Notes under the pieces: generated by a model
Told to the model about the DNA's origin: nothing
The model's database searches: none
What the model saw: the letters and a program-made list of their open reading frames with translations, nothing else
Shown: piece after piece, positions 39,201 through 48,799 of the stretch
How positions within the stretch are numbered: the stretch's first letter is position 1
Layout: the number at the start of each line of letters is the position of its first letter
Assembly: GCA_025618425.1 (NCBI GenBank)
Contig: CM046838.1
Location: 3,787,715-3,851,714 of the forward strand
Reading direction: 5' to 3'
Length of the DNA: 64,000 bases
DNA from: Heliocidaris tuberculata
Taxonomy: Eukaryota > Echinodermata > Echinoidea > Camarodonta > Echinometridae
Translations under genes and position numbers: made by a program

Positions 39201-40081
39201 ATCGAGCGAATGACGGAGGAGGGCATCGAGCGGGTGACGGAGGAGGGCATTGAGCGGGTGACGGAGGAGGGCATCGAGCGGGTGACGGAGGAGGGCATCG
39301 AGCGGGCGACGGACGAGGGCAATGGTCAGGTCGTCAAGGGAGCAGAGCAGTTCAAACAGAAGACAGGTATGTTTATAAGTCGTACGTTGTTGTTTTAATT
39401 GATTTCACATTTATTATTTTTTTCCTCTCCCTTTTGCCTGTTACTGGTGTAATCACTAATATTTAATGACATTTAACAAATAACAGCCTACTGTCGCACT
39501 CAGAAGACAGATTTTATGAAGGTTATGCATTAAAATGTAATTGATGTTTTTAATACCTAAAATTTGAAGAAACCACTCTGTGTATACTGCTTTAATTCTC
39601 TCTGCAAATGGTGCAGACAATTATAATGAATAATTGCTTGGGACTGCAAAATTGGAAAATAGCATTGAACACGGGCAGACTGAAGCTTTTAGACATGCAC
39701 TCATTAGATCATGTCGAAAAGCTTCAGTATGATATTTTCCGAAACAATTATAAAGAAAATGAAAGGTTAATTTGAGCATATTTGCTTAACTTTCGCTTTT
39801 TCTTTGTGTATTTTGTAGAGCAAGTACATCATCTAGACAGTTCCGAGGAGGTGGAGGGCAACGAGCAAGTAAACGAAGAAAGTACTGAGCAGAGCACTGA
39901 TGATGAGGGCCACGCTGAACATGGTAACATTTAGAAAGCTTTTGTATCTTTTTATGTCTCCACCCACCGTAGGTGGTTGCCGGAGGCATTATGTTTCTGG
40001 GTCGTCCGTCTGTCCTGTCTTCATTCTCGCATTAACTTAACCGTTTGACGGATCATCTTCAAACTTGGTTCATGCACGCAT

Positions 40082-40112
<31 letters not shown>

Positions 40113-43100
40113 AATGGTCTGATCTGATCAGTTTTGGCGTCGTGAGGCCAAAGGTCAAAAGTCACCGAGATAATGATACACCTTAAAAATGGTTCATTAC
40201 ATATCTTAAAAACCAAAAGTAGGCCTAATTTACATTGGTTACCAGTCCAGTTTCGAATCCAGTTTTAATAAGATTCTATTATTAGCTTACGACTGTTTTT
40301 AACGAGCAAACAGCTGCAGCAGCAAGGTTGTGACTGAATAAAAGGTAAAAAAAAAACCTTTCTATCAGAGATGATTAGAAATTTATACGATTAATATTTC
40401 AACCCGATTGTGTTAGGAATACTGATAGATTAATATCTAAAATATCTAAAAGTTATCATTACAACTCTTTTTTTTTTGTGTGTGTGTGTACAGGGGAAAC
40501 ACCTCAAGATATGATTTTGGTGAATGCCACAGTAGAAGATGCCATATCAAGCATGCTGGATATTTTAGGTAAGACACCATTTTGATTTATATGCTAGGCC
40601 ACCCATTTCCAAAAGCACCATAGTACTGTTCTTTAAACATGTTAAATGTTCAGTGGCTGCTTAATGACATGTTGTTCAATTGGTGTAGTGACCACTATCA
40701 TAAGGAATGTGGCTATTACTGAGACATGGTTGAATATTTCTCCTCAAATCTTGCTTGGTACTGCAAAATCGGAAAATAGCATTGAACACGGACAGACTGA
40801 AGCTTTTAGACATGCACTCATCAGATCAATTATAAAGAAAATGAAAGGTTAATTTGAGCACATTTGCTTAACTTTCCCTTTTTCTTTGTGTATTTTGTAG
40901 AGCAAGTACATCATCTAGACAGTTCTGAGGAGGTGGAGGGCAACGAGCAAGTAAACGAAGAAAGTACTGATCATATGAGCAGAGCACTGATGATGAGGGC
41001 CACGCTGAACATGGTAACATTTAGAAAGCTTTTGTATCTGGATCCGCCAATGCCAACATTTCTAATCATTTCTCTTCTGTACCCTCTCTTTCAACATTTT
41101 TTCACGTCTTTCCTTTCTAGCTCACTCCTTTTCTTCTTCTTTTTTTTTCCTTTGTGGAGGTGTTTTGGGAGGGTATGGGGGCACTGCCTTTATCAACTCC
41201 AGCTGCGCGCCTGTGGAGGGTCCATCCAAGGTCCTAAAGTTCATTTCCAGTACATTTTTGTGAGCAATTTTTTAAAAAGCATAATTATTGCTGTCTGAAA
41301 TAGACAAATGTAATGGCGCGTTATTAATAATTCTCATTTATGCATAAATTAATAAGATTGTTATAATCATGAAAGAGAATAGCCATAGCATCCCTTAAAT
41401 TATCATAACATCCTAAATTCATACATTTTCTTTGAACAGAACTAATTATCTAGATGGCTTGTTAAAGTTCACCTTCTTTTTAAATTTAGCACAAGGCATT
41501 TTTGATACCCTGTACAAAAATAGTATGTGTTCACTCAAGCATGATTAAAAGTTAGTTTTCTTGGTATCATTTGATAGATGAGACTCTGGAACATCTATTA
41601 ACATTAAAATTCCTGATTTTTTTTGACCTGTAATTTTTAGTTTTAAAAAGTGTCAAGTTCTTTTCGATACACCCTGTAGAATTCCAACATCCCTTGAAAT
41701 ACCGTGGAATAATTGGAAATTATCTATTAAAAAATTGAAAGCTCATAAACAACAGGTTCGGAAGTAAATATATAATCTGTTATTTTATTTTTGGTTTCTC
41801 AGGTGCTTTCACTGGCTTGTTTGTAGAGAGAAAGAGTTAATTATCGTTTTATAATCTCTTATTATTCATCCAATTCTAATACTTAAAATTCACAACAATA
41901 AATTATGTAAAAGTACTACAAAATTGTAATGATTAATTATTCATATGCATTCATTTAGTTTACGTAAAAATCTGTACACTTGCCCATTTGTACACCCCTT
42001 GAATAATCGATGGTCGAGTTTTGACCCCCCTCCCCCTATCTGTGAGCATAAGAAAAGAAGGGGACAATTACTATGCACAGCTTCTGTCCAGGACTGTTGA
42101 AATAAGGATATGAATTGTGTTGGTCAACTAAAAATGTTGGTTCTCTGATAGTCTCCAAATTTGTTTATTCATCAAATTAAGAAATGTGTAGTTTGCAGAC
42201 AAACCTTTTGATGCACTACCCATATTTTCTAATTTGATTTTCCAGAAAATATCTTCTTTTTTTTCAGTTTTTAGGGCCACAATTACATGTATTTGTAATT
42301 CCACCAATTGATAAAATTCTTGCAAATGCAATCATTTAAGAGAATAAGTTAAATGCATTTATTTTTTTTTTTTTCAATTGAACCAATTTTCTTTTGTTTA
42401 TCTTTTGTCAGGTAAGAAGAGATACCGACAAGCTGCCGACCGACTTGCTAGAGACAAGAAGAAACACCCTCAATTAGCTGCATGTAGTTGTCGTCATAAT
42501 TGTAAAGATCTTCTTGAACCAGAAGAAAGGCGAGATATTTGGAATGAATTTTGAAATTTGGACTATAGAGATAGAAGATTTTGGGTCAAGAAAACAGTTG
42601 AGCAAAGGGACAAGGCCACATCAACAGGACGTCCACGGCAATCGAGGAGGAAGCATACGCTTAAGTATAAAATCAACAATAAAGACGTGTGCAAGACATA
42701 TTACTTGAATACGCTTGGTTTAACAGGTGACTCCTTCGTTAGATTTGCACTCCGCAAAGGCTGCAAGGACATGAGGGGGGTACGTCCACCCATAAATAAA
42801 TTGCCACAGCATCAAGTCCAGAATATCAAAGACTTCATAGAATCTCACAGACCGTGTGTATCCCACTACCGGCGAGAACACGCCCCAAATAGACGTTACT
42901 TACCATCAACTCTCTCCGTTAAGAAATTGCATGGAGATTACAAGAGAGCTACTAACAGCAAAGTCTCATATACAGTGTTCAGGAAAATCTTCCGACAATT
43001 GAATATTTCTTTCTCAGTGCCATCTAGTGACGATTGTACGTTTTGTACAAATCACAGAATGCTACACCCTGAAGAAAACCATGATTGTAAAGACTGTGCA

Positions 43101-44051
43101 TGTGACAGTTGTCAAACATATCCTACTCACAGAGAAAATGCTGCTGAAGCAAGACGGGCGTTTCATGAAGACCTACAACAAAACCATAACGAATCTTGTA
43201 TCACCACTACAGCTGATATGCAGAAAGCATTGTTGATGCCCAAATTGTGCACAAAGGATTATTACTTTTCTCGCAAATTGGTCCTCTTTAATTTGACCTT
43301 TGCGACTCCAGGAAGTAATGGGCTATCGGAGTGTATCGTGTGGCATGAGGGGGAGGCTGGCCGATCCGCAAGCAATGTGTCAAATGCCTACATCCAGTTC
43401 TTGAGTCAACATCCAAATAAACAGGAGGTAATCATTTACACTGATAACTGTACTGCCCAGAATAAGAATCGATGCTTGTTTGCGTCTTTGATTCGATACG
43501 TGAATGACACAACAACTGCCACTAACACCATAACATTGAAATATCTTGAAGTGGGCCATACGTACATGACAGCAGACAGTGTGCACGGTTCCATCACTAC
43601 TGCTCTGAATAAACAAGCCTGCCTCTACGATCTCAACGACTTTGTAGACACTATGAAGGCCAGCAGAAACAACACGAGAGTTAGTGTTATCGATCACACT
43701 GACATGAGATCATATGAGCCTGATCTGAAAACAAGATTGCCCATTCAAATCTCAAAACTCAAAGTGGTGCAATTCCGCAGAGGATCATTCGGCATGTACG
43801 TGAAGACGGCTCACACATCACAGTTTGTTGAAATACGTGTACTAAGTAAAGGGATGATCACAAAGTGGAATCGCCAACTCCGTGAAGGACAAAGTCTTGT
43901 TGAAAGTGTGGCCTACATGGATGGACCGAGAGGCATTCCTTTGGCAAAGATAACTGACCTTCTGAAGCTCTGCGACAGCATGCCAGTCCATAAAAGGGAA
44001 TTTTTCCGTAGACTGGTTGTTCGTGAAGTGGCAGACCTGGAAACAAACTAA
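34557..44051 (+). CDS. 8-residue-repeat protein with C-terminal transposase-like domain
   Basis: Exons 34557-34598, 35704-35778, 36859-39366, 39819-39923, 40494-40568 and 42412-44051 join in one frame, and every intron between them is phase 1. The first exon was not found. Short basic, Pro-rich segments come first, then about 100 copies of an 8-residue charged repeat (836-codon exon), then acidic linkers, then about 545 codons of a Cys-containing, DDE-transposase-like domain. Such transposase-like proteins occur in many animals with no assigned function; I believe the core overlaps Pfam DUF7869, to be checked. An in-frame TGA at 42552-42554 would cut the protein before most of the C-terminal domain, so the gene may be a pseudogene, use readthrough or skipping, or start a separate product. 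Membership of the repeat exon and the last exon in one transcript is inferred from matching phases, not shown. Confidence 0.6.
34900..35310 (-). repeat. Interspersed repeat R3, inverted copy
   Basis: Reverse complement of the type at 31832-32290 (AGCATCCTCTTTCAGATGAT, AAGCACCCTC, CCCATTCGCTC). With its partner it brackets about 3 kb in inverted orientation. Confidence 0.7.
35704..35778 (+). CDS. Repeat gene, basic exon B
   Basis: Acceptor TTTAGTTTCAG; donor GAG|GTAGGA. 75 nt, phase 1-1. It reads [20 protein letters not shown], a basic segment that could act as a nuclear localisation signal (KPVKRK). Confidence 0.5.
35950..36250. repeat. Polypyrimidine low-complexity tract with (TC)n
   Basis: C/T-rich for about 300 bp, with pure TC at about 36164-36201. 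The open frames here are not real genes. Confidence 0.9.
36859..39366 (+). CDS. Giant repeat exon: ~100 units of an 8-residue charged repeat
   Basis: Acceptor CATATTGCAG; donor ACAG|GTATGT. 2508 nt, phase 1-1. A unique start ([14 protein letters not shown]) is followed by 24-bp units from about 36901 to 39320. They stay in perfect register, with no insertion or deletion over about 100 units. The unit is E-R-(V/M)-(T/A/K)-E-(E/K)-G-(N/I/Y), so variation is confined mainly to positions 3, 4, 6 and 8. It ends in a unique tail ([15 protein letters not shown]). The protein part is very hydrophilic, rich in E, R and K, probably extended or helical, with no membrane segment. The same block is open on the opposite strand (733 codons) only because the unit length is a multiple of three. 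Confidence 0.75.
36901..39320. repeat. 24-bp minisatellite, ~100 units, with 600-bp higher-order copies
   Basis: Consensus GAGCGGGTGACGGAGGAGGG plus CATC. Positions 37381-37840 recur at 37981-38440 with about one difference before they diverge, an offset of exactly 25 units. A further partial copy lies at about 38521-38740. The block is GC-rich inside AT-rich flanks. Confidence 0.95.
39634..39950 (+). repeat. Segmental duplication containing a small exon, copy 1
   Basis: TTGCTTGGGACTGCAAAATT through ACATTTAGAAAGCTTTTGTA matches 40753-41040. Copy 1 has about 35 extra bases after ATTAGATC. It includes the intron end and the 39819-39923 exon. Confidence 0.9.
39819..39923 (+). CDS. Repeat gene, acidic linker exon (copy 1, in frame)
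   Basis: Acceptor TGTATTTTGTAG; donor CATG|GTAACA. 105 nt, phase 1-1. It reads [20 protein letters not shown] and then [24 protein letters not shown] looks like a decayed end of the 8-residue repeat. Confidence 0.65.
39952..40200 (-). repeat. GGAGGCATAA-family repeat with a 28-base G tract
   Basis: GTCTCCACCCACCGTAGGTGG, then GCCGGAGGCATTATG and GGTCGTCCGTCTGTCC, is the inverted end of the family at 23227-23925. An uninterrupted run of 28 G lies at 40085-40112. Confidence 0.75.
40494..40568 (+). CDS. Repeat gene, 75-nt linker exon
   Basis: The acceptor TGTGTACAG follows a T/GT-rich tract; the donor is TTAG|GTAAGA. Phase 1-1, reading [20 protein letters not shown] and then LDIL. It joins directly in frame to the last exon at 42412. 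Confidence 0.6.
40753..41040 (+). repeat. Segmental duplication containing a small exon, copy 2
   Basis: Second copy of 39634-39950, about 1.1 kb downstream. It retains the branch and acceptor region and the donor. Confidence 0.9.
40901..41013 (+). pseudogene. Duplicate linker exon with 8-bp palindromic insertion (frame-breaking)
   Basis: It has the same acceptor and donor as 39819-39923 but is 113 nt long, because TCATATGA is inserted after AGTACTGA. The 8 extra bases change the exon from phase 1-1 to phase 1-0. If spliced to 42412 the frame soon meets TAG, so inclusion would truncate the protein. It could be a dead copy or a poison exon. Confidence 0.75.
41041..42411. other. Intron before the last exon of the repeat gene
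   Basis: AT-rich with no recognised element. A polypyrimidine tract (about 42361-42374) precedes the acceptor TTTTGTCAG. Confidence 0.55.
42412..44051 (+). CDS. Transposase-like last exon (with in-frame TGA)
   Basis: It enters in phase 1 at GT|AAGAAGAGA after TTTTGTCAG and ends at TAA 44049-44051. It encodes a basic start ([17 protein letters not shown]), a Cys cluster (CSCRHNC), and then IWNEF followed by TGA (42552-42554) where the family usually has Trp (FW). It continues open for 499 codons: [42 protein letters not shown], a second Cys cluster (CTFC...CKDCACDSC), [25 protein letters not shown] (Asp at 43443) and [13 protein letters not shown] (Asp at 43575). The two Asp motifs fit an RNase H-fold transposase core. 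The domain is full length apart from the TGA. Confidence 0.75.
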
Positions 44052-44084
44052 ACAGAATAAGGGATTCATAAAGAACTCCTGTGC

Positions 44085-44612
44085 CGGGGGGGGGGGGGCA
44101 CTCAGATATTTTGGTGTACACATGCGCGTCCATGAGATTTAAAAATACCCCCTAAACGCGTTTCACACTTTGATGAAAAAAATACCCCTAAACATGGATT
44201 TTGCGCGGCTTCCAAAGAAAAATGAACCCCTAATCAAGTTTGATCGCAACCTTTGCCCCCTAAACAGGTTTGTTTGAAATATTTACCCCTAAATAGGTTA
44301 GTTGGAAATATGACTTCTAAACTAGATAAAACTAGCATATAGTAGATCTACAACAAAATTCAGAGTAACCTTTTGAAAACTGACACAATATACCCTTTGC
44401 TGACACATTTTTAAAAACAATCTAAAGTTTGCAGCGAAATTTACCCCCTTAACGCGTTTCATCGCCTTGATCAAAAACACCCTTTTGTTGAAAATCGGCG
44501 TTTTAAGACCCCTAAACCGGTAAATGAAAAAAAACAAAAACTTTTCACACTTTTTTTTTTTGACGCGCATGTGTACACCAAAACATCTGAGTGCCCCCCC
44601 CCCCCCCCCCCG
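44085..44612. mobile_element. Inverted-repeat element with poly-G ends
   Basis: GGGGGCACTCAGATATTTTG, then GTGTACACATGCGCGTC at the left, is the reverse complement (with few changes) of GACGCGCATGTGTACACC and AAAACATCTGAGTGCCCCC at the right. The interior has CCCCTAAAC(A/G)(G/C)GTTT repeated several times. It starts 34 bases after the transposase-like stop codon, so it probably lies in the 3' UTR or just after it. Confidence 0.85.
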
Positions 44613-44959
44613 CTACTCTGTGCTTCAATATCATGAATTAAGGTTATAAAATAATAAAAAACAGGTTCATGATAGTAGCCATAGAGACACACATTGAACT
44701 CAGTGTGCACTTTTATTGTGCATACATGTTGGTACCAAGGGTGGTATTACATAAACATATGGTGTAGAAGAGAACCTGTACATCGACCAGACCTTTAAGT
44801 AGAATGTGTGGAGCTCCTAAAAGTTAATGCCATTGAAGGGAATGTTATGAATAATATGAAGTTGAAAGGTTAACTGGTCAGTGAGCATTGATTATAAAAT
44901 ATAAGTTAAAAAGGTAATTGTCAACGATCTTGATTACGAATAATAAGTTAAAAGGTTAA

Positions 44960-45642
44960 TATTCAATTATCTTATTTTAGATGAACGACTATGTTCCTTT
45001 ACAAAATGTACAAATGTTACAAAATTGTGTTATAAAGTGTTTTTGGAAAGAAATATGTCCATTTCAGATACAAATCAGCAACCAAAGTGGCAAGCTGATT
45101 TAAGTGAAAATTTGTCAGACTCTCATATTTGGAATTCTCGCTTCCCCCTTTCAATTGACAATAAACTACGAAATTTCCAATTCAAATTTATTTACAGAAT
45201 AATCTCAACTTAAGATTTCTTGTTCAAAATTGGAATAAAAAGTTCCCCGACCTGCAATTTTTGTGATACCAACGCTCAAACAATTGTTCATTTATTTTTG
45301 AGATGTGAATATACAGTTGCTTTTTGGAATGAAGTCTGTGACTGGTTGAAAACCAAAAACATTATGAAATCAACATTTACTGACGTTGAAATCTGTTTTG
45401 GAGTTATAACCCTCAATAATTCATATCTTATCAATGTCATCTTGTTTGCAAAATATTTCATATACTCATGCAAATATAAGAATATAAAGCCTACTTTTGC
45501 TCATTTCAAACGTGGTTTAGAACAAGTTGAAAAAAAAAAAACCGAGAGAATAATTGCTTACAAACGTAATTTGATTAACGTACATAGGAAAAAATGGAAT
45601 ATTTTGTACCAAAATGAATTTTCTCATTTATACTCACGTTAA
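44960..45642 (+). pseudogene. C-terminal fragment of a non-LTR retrotransposon ORF2
   Basis: The sequence includes CNFCDTNAQTIVHLFLRCEY and TVAFWNEVCDWL, the C..C...H....C zinc-finger region (zf-RVT type) after the RT of many non-LTR elements. Upstream, LRNFQFKFIYRI fits the usual preceding segment. Broken by a stop at 45211. Confidence 0.75.
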
Positions 45643-45973
45643 TATGTTATATGAATGTTTAGAATGTATGTTACTTTCATCTAAATTGTATGCAATGTGA
45701 TGCTCTTTGTTGCAGGAGTTGAGAAAAAAAAAAAATATTCAATATGAATATGAAGTTGAAAGGTTGATGGTAAATGGTCTTGAATATGAATTATATGAAG
45801 TTGAAAAGTTTATGGTCAGTGAACTTGCTTTTGAATGATTATGAGTTATTTTATTGTATTAGTCACCTCAATCAATTTTAACTTATTTAATCCCAATTGT
45901 AGTGCCTGTCAGTTCTATATACATGTAAATTATGATACACAAGCGATAAAACGCTTGGCGTTCAAAAAGGGCA

Positions 45974-46570
45974 GTGGCGTAACAGCCGGGGGCAGACGTC
46001 CCCCTGAATGAGTTTAGCTGGAAAATCCACCAAACCACCAGGAAAACAGAAAGGAGAAAGGGAAAGACAGAAGAAAAGAAAGAGAAGAAGAAAAAGAAAA
46101 GAAAACAGGAAAAGAGGAAAGGAGAAAATGAAATTTGGAAGAAGATGAAAAGAGAAACATGAGAGAAAGGAAAAGAGAGAGAGAGAGAAGATAAAACATG
46201 AAAATGGAAGGAAGAGGGAAAAGGAACGGATAAATTGAACCAGTGGCGTATTTAGGGGGGGGGGGACGAGCTCCGGGCGGCACTTTGAGGGGCGTGAAAA
46301 AAGTGAAAGAGAGAGAAGAAAAAAGAAAAATGAGAAAAAAAATTAAAAAAAACTAGTAATTAGAAGATTTTGCGCCCCCTTTTTAGGTGATTGCCTCAAA
46401 ACTATTTAGTAACTAGTAGATTTTGCGTCCCCCCCCCCCTTTGCAAGTTAATGCCTCAAAACTAGTCTTCAGAGGCATTAAAGGGCAACATTTTCTTAAG
46501 CTTGCTGGCTCCGCTCACTCGCATGATAATTTCCTCTCAGAGTCGCATAGTTTCGCGCCCCTTCACGAAT
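45974..46570 (+). repeat. AGTGGCGTA-family copies and purine-rich tract
   Basis: GCAGTGGCGTAACAGCCGGGGGC at 45972 and CAGTGGCGTATTTAGGGGGG at 46240 are two left ends. The first is followed by a GAAA-rich tract of about 200 bp, the second by GGGCGGCACTTTGAGGGGCG. Confidence 0.75.
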
Positions 46571-46718
46571 AATAACGGGTCCATTCTCCTGAAGACGGTA
46601 AGAACATGCTTACCGAAACGTTGAGAGTGGGTAGGTCCTTTTCAGGACCACTCACAACTTCAAGAAAGATAACTTGGTGTACCGTGAAGCCTTCTACCTC
46701 TGAAAAATAACGGGTCCA
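46571..46718 (+). mobile_element. 122-bp insertion with 13-bp target duplication and hammerhead-like core
   Basis: AATAACGGGTCCA occurs at 46571-46583 and again at 46706-46718, so 46584-46705 is an insertion. Inside, CTGAAGA (46589-46595), the hairpin GGTAAG/CTTACC and GAAA (46615-46618) copy the hammerhead ribozyme core order CUGANGA, stem II, GAAA. A long third stem follows. Such motifs are known in Penelope-like elements and retrozymes. Confidence 0.65.
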
Positions 46719-46753
46719 GTTTTAAAAATAATGATGCATGTGTTATTTGAAGA

Positions 46754-47545
46754 GTTTCATTCCAAAAGGAGCTAAATCCACTTTTGGTGTTTTTGAGTAA
46801 ATTGAGTTTTTTTAATTTTCCACTTTCCCTTGTCCACTGTTCCTTTACTTTGATATATATGGTAAGGCTATTATCTTAGATTACTTCCATCATGTTTTTA
46901 AAAATCTAGCAATGAATTTCAATTTTTATGAAATTTTTTAAATCTTAATTTTCATAGATTTAGCTCCTTTTGGAATGAAACCTTAGTCAATTGTCCTTTT
47001 CTGCATATTTAAACACCTTTAACAATCGGAATTCAACACGAAACACATTCATATTGCTAGCAGAGTACATATTACATCTTTTCAGATGGTTATTTGTTGA
47101 TAAATATTTTTTAGTTTTTTAATCAATTTCTCATTTTTTTTAAAGACATGGAATTTTTCAATGTTTCATTCCAAAAGGAGCTAAATCCAAAAATATTCAT
47201 AAAAATATTAAAAATAGTTAAATCTTATCAAAATTTTGCACTGATGATCTAGACTGGGAGCTGCACCATATGCGCAAAAATCTTAATACATAGCTTTAGG
47301 GAATGTGGTTAAAATGAACAAATCCTAAATGGCCATACTGGATTTAGCTCCTTTTGGAATGAAACGGTTTTGGATTTAGCTCCTTTTGGAATGAAACCTA
47401 AATTTGTAACAAATTTTTTTCAACTTTCAAAAAATATTTTTTTGATGCGATGTAGTGCATTTGATTCCCATGTCCGAGATGCACATATTTATGTTTAAAA
47501 GTCACTTTCGGTCAAAAATGGATTTAGCTCCTTTTGGAATCAAGC
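46754..47545. repeat. Six copies of GGATTTAGCTCCTTTTGGAATGAAAC in both orientations
   Basis: Minus-oriented at 46754-46780 and 47163-47189; plus-oriented at 46958-46982, 47340-47365, 47372-47397 and 47519-47545 (last with GAATCAAG). The word is nearly invariant while the spacers are unrelated. Confidence 0.9.
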
Positions 47546-47589
47546 TCTTCATTTGTCTTGCTGTCAAAAAAGGTGCACATGCCCTCTGT

Positions 47590-48232
47590 TGAATACTCCC
47601 CCCCCCCCCACCCCCCCCCCCCCCCCCCCCCACCCTGGGGCTTCTACATTTTAAAAGAAGTCTTACCGATGAGGGCTTCAATTTAACCAACGGGGCGCAG
47701 AAAACTAAACAAATGATGAAAGAAGGAATTGAAGAAAGGCCAAAATCTCTTCTACTCCCCCCCCCCTTCGCAACGTAAATAGACTAGAAATTATGCCTTT
47801 AAGTGCTTTAAACACCAAAATTCATTTATGTAGCTCGGTCGTTTATATGAGCGGCGATACCCGGGGACGGGGAGACATGTACCCCTTGATTTTTTCCCCC
47901 TCGTATTTGGAAACAATAGTTTATTTATTGCCGCAAGCTTAATGCCGAATTTAGATCCTTCACATCAACATTTTTTTAGGTTGAGAGTCCATTTGGTGGC
48001 AAAATTAGATTATTTTATTTATTTATTCGCTCGCATAGTTTCATTTATTACATTTTGACCTCTCGAAACATTTGGACGGTAAAATTTGAGTTTTGCCCCC
48101 GGAATAACATAAAATCGCCACCAATGGTCGCTTGTACCATTATGGAAATTATTAGTGCAGTCGGTAACGGGGGGGGGGGGCGCAAATTTTTTGTTTGTAA
48201 CGGGCGCCATAATGCTTAGACACGCCACTGAA
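47590..48232. repeat. AGTGGCGTA-family fragments with C tracts
   Basis: C runs at about 47596-47630 and 47756-47766 and a G run at 48170-48180. The right end GCTTAGACACGCCACTG closes the copy. Words such as CGTCGTTTATATGAGC and ATTTGCCCC.. are degenerate. Confidence 0.55.
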
Positions 48233-48504
48233 TTGAACTTCAAGGAAGAAAAAGGAAAAAAGGAGGAGAATGGGAGGTAAAGGAGAAAAAGTGAGGGCAA
48301 GAAAAGAGAAGGAAACAAAGAAAAGGGAAACAAAGAAAGGAGAATAAAAGAAAAAAAGAGAGGGAAGGAATCTAGGCGACAAACTGAAAAAAGGGATGGC
48401 AAGAATGAATAAGAAATTACACAGAAAGAACTCTTCAAAACATAAGCGGGTGAAAGTCCATGTACAAGCATGTCAAGACAGTGTCCATCCTTCAAATGCA
48501 GGGG

Positions 48505-48538
48505 TAATCCCGCCCCCCCCCCCCCCCCCCCCCCCCTC
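48505..48538. repeat. Poly-C tract
   Basis: About 27 C, after TAATCCCG. Confidence 0.9.
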
Positions 48539-48567
48539 CCGCGAGCATCCTGACGGCTTGATAAAAG

Positions 48568-48765
48568 TTATGTTGTTTTGCCATATCACAGCTGAAGATA
48601 CGTTGTTTTGCCTAATCACTCAGCTGCGCAGAATGATGCGCAGAGAGATTACTCGCTGCATACACGACATACGTCGTTTTGCCATTTCACAGCAGAGAAG
48701 TTACGTTGTTTTACCAAGTCACGCACGAGATGTCAGATTTGGGTGATCAGGCAAAACGACGTAGC
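48568..48765. repeat. Cluster of TACGTYGTTTTGCCAAATCAC motifs
   Basis: GTTGTTTTGCC(A/T)(A/T)(A/T)TCAC variants occur near 48571, 48601, 48671 and 48703, with an inverted one near 48745-48765 (TGATCAGGCAAAACGACGTA). One more lies at 50574 (TACGTCGTTTTGCCAAATCAC). Confidence 0.75.
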
Positions 48766-48799
48766 CTGTCTTCAAAAAGTCTCATATTTTACATCTTTA

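Noticed and set aside
40085..40112. 28-base G tract as a functional G-quadruplex
   Set aside because: It lies in an intronic repeat copy and is more simply explained as a homopolymer from that family. No separate evidence of function.
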